A stretch of 64,000 bases of DNA from Tetraselmis striata (Eukaryota > Chlorophyta > Chlorodendrophyceae > Chlorodendrales > Chlorodendraceae), in NCBI GenBank assembly GCA_006384855.1, contig VCJN01000810.1, positions 1 to 64,000 on the forward strand, read 5' to 3'. Positions 25,601-37,735 of the stretch are shown here, in pieces (position 1 is the stretch's first letter; every line of letters begins with the position of its first letter). The translations under genes were made by a program, and so were the position numbers. The notes under the pieces are model-generated. The model worked only from the letters and a program-made list of their open reading frames with translations, made no database searches and was not told where the DNA came from.

Positions 25601-26421
25601 GCTGGGGATGGCTGACTGGTGAGTAGGCCTGCCCCGGTTGCTCCCACTTCCCCGCTAGACAGAAAGCTGAAGACGCTGGTAGACGATCCAGCATGCATTC
25701 ATCCGTTAAGCACAAGCACCCAGATATAACAAAAAGATGCCACGCATTGCTTACCTGTAGAAGATAGACAAAAGCGATGTTCAGAATTTCAGTAGTTTCT
25801 TATGTACTATGCACAGAAGGGCGTGGCGTCGTTGATCCGTACGATGCATTCCGTTGGATGCATACATGCCCTAATCTGTAAGCTGCAGCTTAACGCTGCT
25901 TTTGCACTCATGGCAGGAACCCGTCTGGAGTTTCTGTCCTATCCGTACTGAAGAATGGGTCAGACAACGGAGTCGATGAGGCCAAGGGCTACACACTCCC
26001 AGGGATTCACTGGTTCGCTGCAAAGTGGAATGCATTGCAAAACATGAGGCAAGCCCATTTCCAGCCGCTGTCTTCAAGAGACCGGAGGAGGATCGAGACT
26101 CTGAATTCCTCCGGCAAGGTGAGCTTCACCTGTCCTCGTGCTGGCTTCGTGTCTAAGCCGTTGACACCACGATGTTTGACCACCAATGGCATAGAGAGAG
26201 GATCAAGGCCCGCGGAATGACCGTCTGATTGCTGATGTCGATAGATCCCTGAAGACTGGAGCACGGAGCTTGAGATCATGCGGGCTGGAAACATCAAAGC
26301 TGAGATTGAGGCAATCACAAAGGCCACACATGCCCCCGCTGGCTTCACGAGCTTGGTGTCCGCAGAGCTGAGATGCTTTCTGGATCAACTGCAATCAGCG
26401 CAGCAGCTGCAGCAAAGCTAG
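22657..26421 (+). CDS. SPO11: SPO11 meiotic DNA double-strand-break transesterase (topoisomerase VI A-like)
   Basis: SPO11 starts meiotic recombination by making double-strand breaks through a tyrosyl-DNA link. Exons: 22657-22833, 23174-23225, 23630-23705, 23807-23899, 24029-24046 (18 nt), 24424-24460, 24573-24642, 25059-25108, 25348-25410, 25506-25618, 25917-26118 and 26245-26421. Every intron is GT-AG and every phase matches, giving 375 aa, a normal SPO11 length. The 5Y-CAP motif is 'TQRDIFYR' with catalytic Tyr101. The Toprim glutamate is Glu196 in 'ILIIEKDAVFQRL'. 'ITGKGFPD' precedes the second Toprim signature 'MADWNPSG' (Asp249, Asn251). The C-terminal 'KAEIEAI' block is present. Asn replaces the second Asp of the usual DxD; I believe plant SPO11-1 proteins share DWNP, but this should be confirmed. 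Exons 1 and 2 are the least certain, though the join 'RIIHILMLVLLLAEML' fits the family well. Confidence 0.95.
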
Positions 26422-27097
26422 GGTGAGATAATGTTTCCAGTGTCAGCGTCTACCCTGAGAGTGCGTTTATTTCCGCGCCTCCTAATAGACCTTCATAAGC
26501 ACAGACTCGCAGGACCTCGACTTTTACTACGTGTTACGAAATGCAGGATCTGACACTCTGTCCTGCGCCACGCACATCGTTGATTGGGACACAGTGCCTG
26601 CGCACAAGATGGAGCTTATGGTGCGAACTCCGCTACCCGGATCGGAGTGATACGCAAAGAATGCGTCAGGACCTAAACACTTCAGTACTCACAAGATGGC
26701 CCTGTTTCTGACAACCTCAGCCAGCCGCTCGGCCCTTGTCAACCACAGAACCCTCGATGTCTAGCAGTCATTCTTGGCGTCTGCAGGCACCATATTTGCA
26801 CCTGCCAAAAGCATCATCCTAGTATATTACCAAGCAGCAGATATTTATATGTAAGTTATGGAGCCTTGCCTAGGCATATTGCGGTCGGTGGAGCAGTCAA
26901 CTTAGCCTGCATATATTGCGCCCAGCTTTTAGTCCCAGATGGCAGTGGCTGATCCATATCTGACGCAGCTCAGGCTGCTGGATGAAATGAATGCGCATTG
27001 GATGCACACTGCGCATCAATAGGGCTGAGATCAGCCGATGAGCTATTACCCTCAAGTTTACATGTTACCTGCCTGATGAATGCACTCTGGCCTAACT
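26422..27097. other. Convergent intergenic region
   Basis: Lies between the SPO11 stop (plus) and the stop of the coiled-coil gene (minus). No gene or repeat was recognised. Confidence 0.6.
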
Positions 27098-30000
27098 CTA
27101 CTGACGCCTGCTTTCTGCGTGGTCCTTTGCCGCACTGTCAAGCATCTCGTTGAAGCTGGTTTGCCGGGAAGTGCCAACTCCCTCGGCCAGCGACCTGTAT
27201 CGGACTGGAGCTGCACTGTGCGACCTGGCTGACAAAATGTCCTCCATCTTCGGTGGCGTGCACGGCTGAGTGGTGCTGCACTCGTCGCGCGCGCCTGCCT
27301 GACTGTGCTGTGCCATCTGCAGATGGCTGGCACGCAAGCTGGCCATTACCGCCTCGCAGCGGGCCTGCATTCCAGGCGCAGCCAGGGAGCCAATGTCAGC
27401 AAGCTGTGGCCTTTACAGACTAATCATCAACCCCTTACCAACAGCAACCCAAGTGGTTGCGCACCATGGTGTCTTCGTGAGTAGTAGGGGAGATCGCGAG
27501 GGGATGCTCATGAGATACGCCATATCGCAGGTCCTCCGAAATCTCCAGGTTCCTCATTGAGTCATGCAGTTCCTGCTCCAGCTCCTCAATCTGCACCTCC
27601 AGGTGATGCACGCGCGTCTCGGAAGCCTTCTCCAGGCCGGACATCTGAGCCTTCATCATTGCAACCTCAAGCTGCGGAGGGAAACGACGACACATATCAT
27701 CACTCACTGAACTTCCATACACGTTTCCGGCATTGCAATCCCTTCAATCGTAGCAGCCGGCAATGCCAAGCTCTTGTTCATCCATGCCATGGTCAGTGAT
27801 CAGCGGGACAAAGCGCACGTGCACACATCCAAAGGGGAGTCCGTAGAGGGACAATCAGGCAGCGATGACTGACCTCCAGCTGCACGATGCGGTCCTGCGA
27901 CGCGTGGCTGCGGCCTGTGCGGCGATGCTGCTCTGCTGCCTCTAACGGCTGTGTGTTGGAGGCAGAGCTCTGTGTAGGGCGCACGCTTTTGGCCAGCAGC
28001 GCATGCAGGCGCTGCAGCTCCTGCTCCTGGGCTGCAATGATCTGCTGCATCTCTTGCTTCTGCTTCTGGAGGTCGTACATCTCGGACTTCCATTCACATG
28101 CCTGCCAAGCCAGATTTCAGCACGCAGGCGAGCAGCACAGGGCGCAGTATGTGCCATCGGTTGCCGGTGGATGGGAAGGAATGATGAGACAAACAGGAAA
28201 AAGATATGTTCGTTATCTCATGTTGCGGGCTCTCCCATTCCGTCCGCAGTTGACAGGGGCAACAGTGGCTTCCGCTTGAAAAAGAAATGCTCGCCCGCGA
28301 GTGGCGCGTGTCGCTTTCTGGCGAACAAAAAAAAAAAGCAAAAAAAGGGAGGCGAGATGGTGCCCGGACTGCGCAACTCGGTCAAGCACTGAGATCGCTC
28401 GATGAGCCCCATCAGCGCAAGAATCTGAGGTATGGGAGTCATTGGCAGAGTGACGTCCATCGCGAAGCACAGCTTGTCAATTGAAAAAGAAACAGAACAA
28501 AAAGCAACAGCAGAAGTGTGGCCAAATGAAAGAATTGAAGGAACATATTGGCCGAGCGCTGACGGTGAAGGCTGATTGCGTGTTTTAGGTCATAGCACTT
28601 CAGGTGTGGCGGCGTCCTGACCTTGTCGACAAACTCCAGAATGACCGCCTCTGTTTCCTTCTGTGTCCTCATCCGTGCGGGACGCCAGCTTGATCATGGC
28701 GCTCAGCTTGCGGGCCAACCGGCCAGTGTTGAGATCCATCAGACTGCCCGCGCTCATGGTCTCCCTCACCCACGCAGCGGTGGGAAAGCCGCCGTCATCA
28801 ATCTCGCCCTCCACCAGCTTCTCCAGCTTGTCAAACTCCTGGCGGTCGACGACACAATACAGGCACGGCAATTCGTCACATGCCCTTCAAGCAACAACAT
28901 GGCACGTCAGGCCTGGATTGTGGGAGCTCGCACCTCTTCCCCCAGGTCAGCCTTCAGCTCCTCCAGTGCCTCCTTCAGCTCAACCTTCGAAGCCTCATCT
29001 CGGACGGCATTGCGCTTGTACTGCTCCAATTCCGCCTCTGCGGCTGCCAGCTTCTCTTCCAAATGAAGGATCGGGAGCTGACTGCCTTCGTGCTCCTGGG
29101 CGAGCAGCTGTTGCTGCTTATCCTCTGCTGCATTGAGCTGGTTTCAAAGCCAGTACAACGCACATCCTGTCAGCCGAGATGAAAGAGTAGGGGCAATGTC
29201 CAACACGCCGCACGTTGACATTCATGAAAGTGTTCCGATTGCCGCCAACAGCTGGGGCATACCTGCTTACGCAACGCAGCATTCTCGGACAGCTGGTCGG
29301 ATAGCTCATTCCGTGTGAGCTCCGTCTCGTTCTGCCAGTGCCGGACCTCCTCCTCAAGGTCCATGACGTATGCCTGCGCCCATAAGAGCACGCCGTTAAC
29401 ACTTCCGCAAAGCTTCTGTCCTCCTCGTCCAGAATGTCCTCCTCGTCCAGCGAATAGAAACGGATGCAGGCCACTTGACAAATGCTCTGCTCCTCCCCCC
29501 CCCCCCCCCCCCACACACACAACACGCGCGCCCATCTCCGCTATTTTGATGCACTTGGTGCTCAATGCCACGCTGCAGGCCAAAGGATGGCACCTCATTC
29601 CGCTCCGGCCTCTCCGAGAAGCGAGGCAACCGGGACGAGGCCTTCTGCATTTCAGCCTGCAGCCTGAGGCTGGCCTGCAGCTCAGACTTCATTCCCGACA
29701 CCAGGCTCTTGAGGTCCTCATTCTCCTTCTCACAAGCCTCCAGCAGCAGCGACCTCCTGTGGATCCAGCGGCAATGGTTAGCGCCACTGCGTCCCTTGCT
29801 TGCCAATGGCAACTGAGGCATCCCACGGCATGCATGTCTCAACCGAGTGACGCAGCACCCACAATGTCGCCCACCTTTTGCTAACGATGCCGATGTCAGA
29901 CAGCCTTTGGTTCAGCTTCTTTGCAAGACTGGCGCCCTCCGCTTTCATCGTAGAGAGCAGGACCACCTTGTCTCCCTCCTCTAGCCCATGAATCTCACTC

Positions 30001-31400
30001 ACGGCAGCCTCCACCGCCTGCAGATTTGCGCATAGCCCCATCATCAGCCAGGATTCCCCACATCATGGGGCCTGTAGCCTCAGCTTATCGGCACGATGCC
30101 ACACGCTAAAGCAAACACTTCACAAAGGAAACCATGCTGTCTCGGATAACTTGTGCTGATGCCAGCATTCCAAGTTTGGCTCACCATCAGAAAGGTCTGG
30201 GTCTCCTTCAACTCCAAGCCATGCTCCGATGTCTGCCACAGAATGCGCACCACCACAGAATGTCTCACTCCAACGCGTGAGACATTGGACAACACGCGAT
30301 AATCGTGTTGCTCGGCTGGCAACGAATGGGCGGACCGGCGGAGAGTGTGGGGACCTGTACCTGCTTCAGGGAGCGGCTCAGCTCTGCCCGCAGATCGGCA
30401 TTGCTTTGCTGCAGCTCAGCGCTCTGCTGCGTCTTGTGCTCCAGCTTCTTTGTCAAGTTCTCTATCTTGTGCTCCAGCTGGAACGCGAGCCTGCGGGGGC
30501 GTGCAGGACACTTGCGTCAGCCACTCGAACAGCGCTGTTTCCATTCACATGAATGCCACTTGCAAGGCAGCGCCTACCTGTGCTTCTGATGCATATTCTG
30601 TGTCTCAACTTTCACCATATCTACTGGAGGCATAGGTGGCATGACCTCCTCGATCGCCAGTTGAAGGTCGCGCACCTTCTCCTGGTTATTGCGGGCACCG
30701 AGACAGTCAGCGCAAAATCATTTCCACATGCGGCACTGAAACAAACTCAACAATTTGGCCGGCTGGCACGCACCGTCAAGTGCTGGGTGAGCGATCCCAT
30801 TGCCTTGAGAGAGGGAGAGATGCTGCGCACAGACAGACAGACTCAAGGGTCAGCCGCAATGTTCTTCTTTCGGTCACAGGGTGATGCTTGCACTCCATCC
30901 ACAGTACACTATGTGCTCACTCGGAGGCTCAGCGAATGCCGCACCTCGATTGCTCAAGGACACGACGCAGACTGTCACATGTCTCGGCAACGGACTGGAT
31001 CTCGGCATCAGGGATGCTGTCGTCCTGTGTTTTCGTGCAAAGCTTGAGTCAAAAACAGGGACCCCCGAACATGTCTAGCAGTAATGTCATGGCATGGGCA
31101 GGGCAAAGAGCAGGAGGACGTGCCAATGCACCTTGCAGGCAGCAAATCTGCGGATCAAGTGCGACAGCGACCTGACATGCTGAAGGGCCTCCCTGGACTT
31201 CGTCCATGTGACTGGTAGACAGATGCTCAAACTTCTCTGACATCTCAGACGCTGTTGCTTGTATCTCAGACCACAGAGTGTTCCCTTCATGGGGGCAGAG
31301 TGGGTTGGTTTCCGCCTTGAACATGGTGAGCGGGTTCCTGCGATCGATGGGCGAGAATGTCACATTGATGAGCTTCAGTATGTCTTGATATGAGCAACGC
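27098..31400 (-). CDS. Coiled-coil protein of unknown function
   Basis: Intron-rich gene encoding a long coiled-coil protein of roughly 740 aa or more. Supported exons, 5' to 3': about 31390-31172, 31024-30945, about 30829-30774, 30681-30578, 30490-30361, 30232-30185, 30017-29875, 29756 to about 29574, 29374-29265, 29137-28934, 28838-28622, 28101-27874, 27671-27519 and 27364-27098 (TAG). Heptad-like segments include 'LTKKLEHKTQQSAELQQSNA', 'DLEEEVRHWQNETELTRNEL', 'LEEKLAAAEAELEQYKRNAV' and 'LEVQIEELEQELHDSMRNL'. I do not recognise the family; such proteins are often centrosomal or flagellar, but that is only a guess. An exon near 29470-29385 ('LDEEDILDEEDRSF') is probable. The 28838-28622 exon seems to change frame by one base partway (see findings). 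The true N-terminus, upstream of 31390, is not resolved. Confidence 0.8.
29495..29512. repeat. 18-nt C homopolymer in intron
   Basis: C18 within a non-coding interval of the coiled-coil gene (G18 on the sense strand), followed by (CA)n. Confidence 0.9.
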
Positions 31401-33019
31401 ACAGTCGACGGAATTGCAGATTTTTTTGTTTGCAGTTTAGGCAGTACTTCAGCTCGAAAAAACCCTCGAGATAGCGCCGTGACGGAGGCTGGAGATGCTC
31501 CGCTTGCGGCCGGAGGAATGTAGGGAAACTATCATCACGGGTCGGCACCGTCACTGGATCCTGACGCAGCGTTTATGTCAAAGAATCCAATTCGGTACTC
31601 GTATCAACTGTCTTACGAGCCGAGCTGCGCCGCAGCGGGGATCGTGCTACTTGAGCCTTCGCAGGACGTAGCCTAGGCGGCACGTGACGGGCGACCGGCA
31701 AAGCGACGCTGGCGTCGACAGTGCAGCGAGTAGGCCAATACAACACACTCGCTGCACACAGCATAGACATATCGGTAGACCTGTCTTATAGTGAGTGAAG
31801 GACAGGGAAGGCGCGCTGTGCTACATGCACAGCAAAGTCGAACTTCGTCGCTGATACCGCGCATGTAGAGCTTCGGCTTACAACCCGACACCACGCAACA
31901 AGCCACCAGGTTTGCCGTAGTCGGCCCCTGGCTCAGGTACACCATTCGACGCAACGAAAACGAATGGCTAGGTTCGCCTGCCGACGCCGAAGCAGTGCAG
32001 CTGGGACTCAGAATGCGTTCGCCCAGCGCCTGCTCCAGAAGGGCTTCATACCGGTTGAGGGGACGTGCACCCGGCGGCCGGTTACCGCACCGGTAGCCTT
32101 GACTCGTCTTGATCGGCCCTCCTTCCACAGGCTGATAGTGCAAGACGCAGAGACTAGCTAGTCACAGGAGATTGTGTCCTGAACGTTGTCTAGCTAGGTC
32201 GGGCGTCTGGCTGGCTTATGGAAACTGGGCGGTGGGGAATGATCATCAGTTAGCTGAGTATGTGTGGCCGTCGGTAGTGGGCATGCGTCACTCCGCGTAC
32301 CGTACGTCGCAACCTTCCATATCGACGATTCGGCGCAAGCAGCAACAGACACACGACGCGGGCCGGCGGCGGGGGCAGCATTATTGACAGCGACGACGAG
32401 TACTTAATGTATATGAGGTTTCTTCCCGCCCCCGGGACAGGGCTCAATACGAGATACGAGATACCAGAGAATTATAGGTTTCAGGCTTATGTCTCTCTTT
32501 TGCTGGCAACCTTTCATAGTTGCTGTTAGTTCTGTTGTAGTGCGCTTTTGTGAAAGCCCTGATGTAATATTATTAAGAGAATTATATGGTCGCTATTGCA
32601 CTACGGTGCGCTCGTTTCGCGACTTATTTCTGCGAGCAGTACACGAATTTGTTGCTTATCAGTACTTTAGAGAGGAGCTGCACTTCGATGCTGTTGTATA
32701 TATACGTATACGGGCACTTTTCAATTTATTAATCTAGCACGCAAACACGTCCATGCTTGATTAGCGACTAATATGTATCGTCTCCGCGCGCTGTAAGGCA
32801 GGTCCGATTTTCTGTTATGTTTTAGTACTCTACTTTCCGGAGAAACAGAGGGGGGGAGGGGGGGGGGGGGGGAGGGGGGGGGGTTCACTTTGTAAGTGGT
32901 CTCAACTTTATGTTCACGTACTTACGCAGTACTTGGCGGCTGGGAGCGGTGCATGAGCGGCTGGGGGCTCAACCCCGCACCGCCGTCGTGAATATACTTT
33001 GTTGGTTACGTGGATAGCG

Positions 33020-33043
33020 TTCTCTAGACGCACGTCTAGAGAA
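33020..33043. repeat. Perfect inverted repeat (11-bp arms)
   Basis: TTCTCTAGACG, two bases, then CGTCTAGAGAA. Function unknown; it could be a hairpin or a recombination remnant. Confidence 0.85.
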
Positions 33044-33476
33044 TGCACGGAAAGTCTTCAATATCAAGGCCAGCCAGGCAGACAGCAGCTTAGCAACATC
33101 ATAGCACTACATGCATGGAGGGGTGGATTGGCCACCGGATGGTTGGTTTTTCATGATGCTAATTGTAATATGGTGATGGTTCCAAAAAGTGCCCCACCCC
33201 TTGTCCATTTCATGCTTGCACGTGGCAAGGGAACACCCTTCTGCACACAGCCATGCATTGAAACCAGAAAAAAAGTCATGTTGGTGGTAGTTATTATGCA
33301 ACTTTGGGCATGTTCTACTGAGTACTGTGAGATCAACATAAATAAAGTAGAGAGGGGAGGGGGGGGGACAGAGGGGGGGTTCTAAAACATAAAATTAAAT
33401 CTGACTTGCCTAATAAGTGCCGCCACGTCCCGCAGTTTTATATGGAATGCGACTTCGAGTAGCTACTAAAAGTAAA

Positions 33477-33556
33477 AGTAAATTTCGCCCCGGGACATCG
33501 GCCGAAGCCGCCCCAGTAGCACTTGACCTCTTGCACCAACTGCAGTCGTAGCTAGG
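33477..33556 (-). repeat. Dispersed repeat family C, copy 1 (inverted mate at 41400-41482)
   Basis: About 75 nt containing TTCGCCCCGGGACATCGGCC, ACTTGACCTCTTGC and CCAACTGCAGTCGTA. It matches the reverse complement of 41400-41482 with only a few differences and a small indel. Confidence 0.8.
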
Positions 33557-34292
33557 TCCGGCATATCTCGTAGATCATTGCCTCATTCGAACCCTAAGGG
33601 CTAAGGCATCATATTAGGGCTCAACCTGGTAGCGACTAAACCCAGGACACGCCGGGACGATATTGCCGAAAGCTACTACTACAGCTGCTGCGCTGATATA
33701 CTGTGATGTATGTACTGCAAGCTAATTTCTATTTATGTACACGAGTACGGGTAGTGTACTCCTATGCCGCATACGACGATTACCTGTACCTCGTACAGGT
33801 GTACGACCGGTGTGAACTAAAAAAAGGCCAGTAACAAATCCTCGTATGTACAGCATGTCGTGCTGTTAGGGCTTTGAACCGGTAGCGACCATAGAATTCG
33901 GTAGGTCGCTAAAAAAATAATAGCCGCGCGATATATGATGATGCTCCAGAGGTGCGCCAGTAGCGCCACCATTCCCAGTTGATAGTCACTACTTAGTAAC
34001 AACTCCGTCTGTGTGCAATATTCGAAATTAAAAGTGACCGGCCCGCCGGACGCCTCATGCGGAGATATGGATGCAATGATATCGGATCAGTACAAACATA
34101 GATAGAACTTAATTAATATACCGGCACTTTGCCTGACGAGTATTTTTGAGCAATGCTGACGGCTAGCTTGAATTGATGTGAGTATATATTTGAAGTTCGG
34201 ATACATGTAAGTTGGAAACTAAGTTGGTATGTGCCTTTGTGGGTTGGTTCTTACTGGAAGCCTGCAACCAGCGATAGCTATTGGTAGCATTT

Positions 34293-34436
34293 GGTCAAGC
34301 GGAGGAGGAAGGGCAAAGGCGATCCCGCGGCATCCGCCAAGCGGAAGACGAAAAAGCTCGAGGATGCAACCGCTCGGCGACCGGCACCGCCTGCACCCGC
34401 AGCCAACAAAGCAACCAGCGCCGGCTAGACGCCAGC
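34293..34436 (+). pseudogene. Coding-like GC island, possible ORF1 or nuclear-protein fragment
   Basis: A short GC-rich stretch in AT-rich surroundings. One frame reads as a basic, Ala/Pro-rich peptide with a nuclear-localisation-like start ('RRRKGKGDPA', 'AKRKTKKLEDA', 'PAPPAPAANKATSAG', then stop). A neighbouring frame continues 'ASDSDNES'. It resembles the N-terminus of a transposon ORF1 or a relic exon. No homolog can be named. Confidence 0.35.
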
Positions 34437-34914
34437 GACTCCGACAACGAATCGCTCAATCATTAAATCAGTTTGGCGTTGCTAGAAAAAACGATGAACT
34501 CACGGCCGAAAATTGTACACGACACGCAATAAGGCCGCGCCTACAATAAAGTACATAACATCGACTTCGGAAAACGGGCACTTGACGCAAATCACGCATA
34601 TCACATGAACAAGCGGAGAAATGCACACCACATGACTGAAGAAGCATAACGGATCAACACCATTAAATAACATCATGGGAGGGGCAACATGCTAATTAAA
34701 AGAGATGTAATGTGAGGGGTGGTTTGCACAATAGAAAACCACCTCTCACAAGCACCCATCCGCGCCTGATTCGCACATACACGTGCGGGTAGCGCCTTCT
34801 CACTCAGATACGACTGCAGCTCACACAACAAGTGCGCGTATTGCCTTTGTCGTAACCTTGAAGTACAATAACATCCCACGCCGCATGCACACGGTATGCA
34901 ACGCCAGCACCGCC

Positions 34915-35015
34915 ATATGGCCACATCCGCGCACGCACACACTCGCGGGCACACACACCCGCAAACGCACACAGACACATACACAGAAACACACACGCGC
35001 GCGCGCAAACAATCA
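34915..35015 (+). repeat. CA-rich simple sequence
   Basis: Imperfect ACACACGC-type low-complexity DNA with a (CG)n core (CACACGCGCGCGCGC). Confidence 0.75.
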
Positions 35016-36784
35016 CCCACCCTGCCCACCGACACATGTACAGACGCCCACTAACTTGTCGCCTCACCATGTAGTACATGCCTAGCACTCACTCTTTTGT
35101 TGTCGCGGTACGGAGTACTCGTTGGAGTAGCCACATCGTAAAGGCACACATCGGCACGAAACGATCTTATTACCTGATACTTCGAATGTATTAAATTGTG
35201 CATTTCTTTCATTTCACCCTTAATGAATGCTTATATGCGTTTTGAACTGTCAAATGAAACGAATTGTATAGTCATCAAGAACTAACTCCTCTCACCAGCC
35301 ACTATAACTCCCTATTCCTAGATCTCCCTGAACCCACGCATGCCTCTCCATCAAAGCCTCCTCATGCACCCTGACATGGACACATGCCGCACGCGAGAAG
35401 TCCGCGCGCGGCGGCTTTATTGGCATGGCCATCGCGCCATCCCCGCCGTTGCTACGAATTCCGTTTCGTTGGGCGGACTGTGCTCGGCGCCCGCCCGCGG
35501 TCGCCGCAGCAGCCGCAGCTGTAACAAGCCCCCCTTCCCCCCGTCGCCCCGCTCCACGCGCCCCGCTGCTATGCGCCCCAATAGCCGCATGTAACGCAAA
35601 TAATTTTCCGTGATATTCTAGCCATGTAACAATTCACCAACTCATCCGGATATTGACATATTGCGCGCACTACATCGCTCAACGTTCTCCATCGCATTTT
35701 AGCTAATCACTCAATCATATTCAATTACTGGGAGACTGATGAAGACAAGGCACTTCCATCTAGGAGCTTGCAGCACTAGCACTATACCGGCCGCGTGTTA
35801 CCCGGACTCACAATGCGAATGCACCCACCCCTTACGGACCCAAGAAACCCGGTCATTCGTGATCACCATGACATGTGCCGCATTAGTAGAATATATTCGC
35901 GACATCCGGCCCGCCATTCTAAACCGATCTGGTCCCGACACGCAGGGGACAATACATAGCTAAGCACCGCATAGCATGAGATATTTCGAGTAGAATAGCA
36001 ACACTCATACCGCGCTCGAGGGCATAGCCGCCCCCAGCGATCATCCGTTACCTAGTTGAGCGGTGTAATTATACAATACTGAGCATCACATAGCTATTCC
36101 GATTAGATATCTTTCCCCATCGCACCTCGGTAGGTGCAAGCGCGGGACGCCTCTAGCTGCCTAAGTTTTCATGCTGATCTATGTATGGGATGAGACCGAA
36201 TTATAGGAAGGGACAAGAGGGGGGCGTTGCTGTCGTTCATATAGCGCCCCACTGGAAGGGGGCGAGCTAGGGCTTGGACACACAAGAGGATGGCCGATGG
36301 CAGCTTGAGTTTTGATAACATGAGCAACTCGGACTAAGCGAGTGGTTGCAACATACGTTGTAATCAATTTCAATTTCAACACGATACACATGTTAACACC
36401 ATTCATTTTTCATGCGGAGATGATGGTTACGAGCAAAGGGAATCGGCTGGCGGGAATTCGAGTATGGAAGGCTGCTACGCATATATGTAGATATGTTTAC
36501 TTCATACGAGTTCTGATGGGACATCGGACTGTGTCGGTTGTTATCGACGATAGTCAAAACAGTATATCGATGAGTACGCTAGCGAGGGAGGTTCCTTAGT
36601 TAGCGCGTCTTTAATAAAAAATACATAAAACGGTATTGCGGAACGATATTGGGACTATGCGGTGTCCGGATAAGTTGATTCTGAGATAATAAAATTGAAC
36701 AATATGGGCACCGGTAGTACTGGTCCCGAGAAATAATATGAGTAAACAAGGACCATATATACCTGTACCTTACCGTATATACAA

Positions 36785-36872
36785 ACCGTCGCCTACCCAG
36801 GGCTTTCCGTGACTAAACGGCCGTCGTAGAGGGTTTCACTGTCAGTCCTGTCCCGGGGGCGGGGGAAAAGGA
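36785..36872 (+). repeat. Short interspersed repeat family B, copy 2
   Basis: Opens GTCGCCTACCCAGGGCTTTC and closes CAGTCCTGTCCCGGGGGCG plus GGGGAAAA. It is shorter inside than copy 1: the ACTGGATTGCTGCC block is missing. Confidence 0.8.
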
Positions 36873-37195
36873 CCATATGTAAATAAATATATAAAGACAA
36901 CGCGAGCGAAAATAACTATCCGTGTGGTTGAATTCCGGCTGACTGTAAATAATTAACCAGCCATTCTAAAATATGCTGTAATGGGTATGTAAGGATTAGG
37001 TCCGAAGTTTGCGCCCGGTATGGGGATACAGCACTCATTATTGGCGATTACCTGCTACTAGCGACCTGTCCCGGGGGCGGAAAAAAAACTAGCGATATGT
37101 CACTGGCCTTTAATTATTCTAGCGGAATGTCGGCAATTTGCTTGATATGCCCCTACATATGCCCCGGCAATGATGATGTGTACCCCTTGATAACG

Positions 37196-37342
37196 GATCG
37201 TCGCCTACCCAGGGCTTTCCGGAAGTGGATCGCTGCCTAAATAACAGCCGTAAGGATTAATCCTTAATCCTTAGTCGTAATTTGAATAAACTCCGAGGAT
37301 TTCACTGTTGCAAGTCCTGTCCCGGAGGCGGGAAAACAAACT
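37196..37342 (+). repeat. Short interspersed repeat family B, copy 3
   Basis: Same ends as copy 1, with an internal insertion around AGGATTAATCCTTAATCCTT and a final GGCGGGAAAACAAAC. Confidence 0.8.
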
Positions 37343-37667
37343 AGCGACCAGTCGTTCAGCCCATATAGCGACCATAATCAGATGGAGCACATGTAGTACT
37401 GGCACATTGATGCATTAAAACCCTGCTTTCTTGGCCGCCTCGCGACATTTAACGATGCGCAGCACAAGCGTGACAAAATGTTACACTTTAACCCGTACGC
37501 ATTCCAACGAACTAATTACGAGCATTCGTACGAGTACCCGTACGTCGTATAAGTACGGCGGGTACCCGTGCTCCCCGAAAATATCAGATAATCCTCGTAC
37601 CTGTAGTTCTATCATGAGTACCCGGGGTATTCGCAGTGTATCTATACTACGACGATGTAAACATTTT

Positions 37668-37735
37668 TCCCCGCCCCAGGGACAGGACTGGCACCAGGGA
37701 AACCCTTACAGCGTCTCTACGACGGCCGTTTACGA
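37668..37735 (-). repeat. Short interspersed repeat family B, copy 4 (reverse)
   Basis: Reverse-orientation copy beginning TTTTTCCCCGCCCCAGGGAC and ending at the ACGACGGCCGT block; the 5' third is absent. Confidence 0.8.

Noticed and set aside
32489-32737. 82-codon plus-strand frame with ATG
   Set aside because: AT-rich with no homolog I recognise, no splice partners, and within the length range expected by chance in this composition. Mentioned in the gap entry only.
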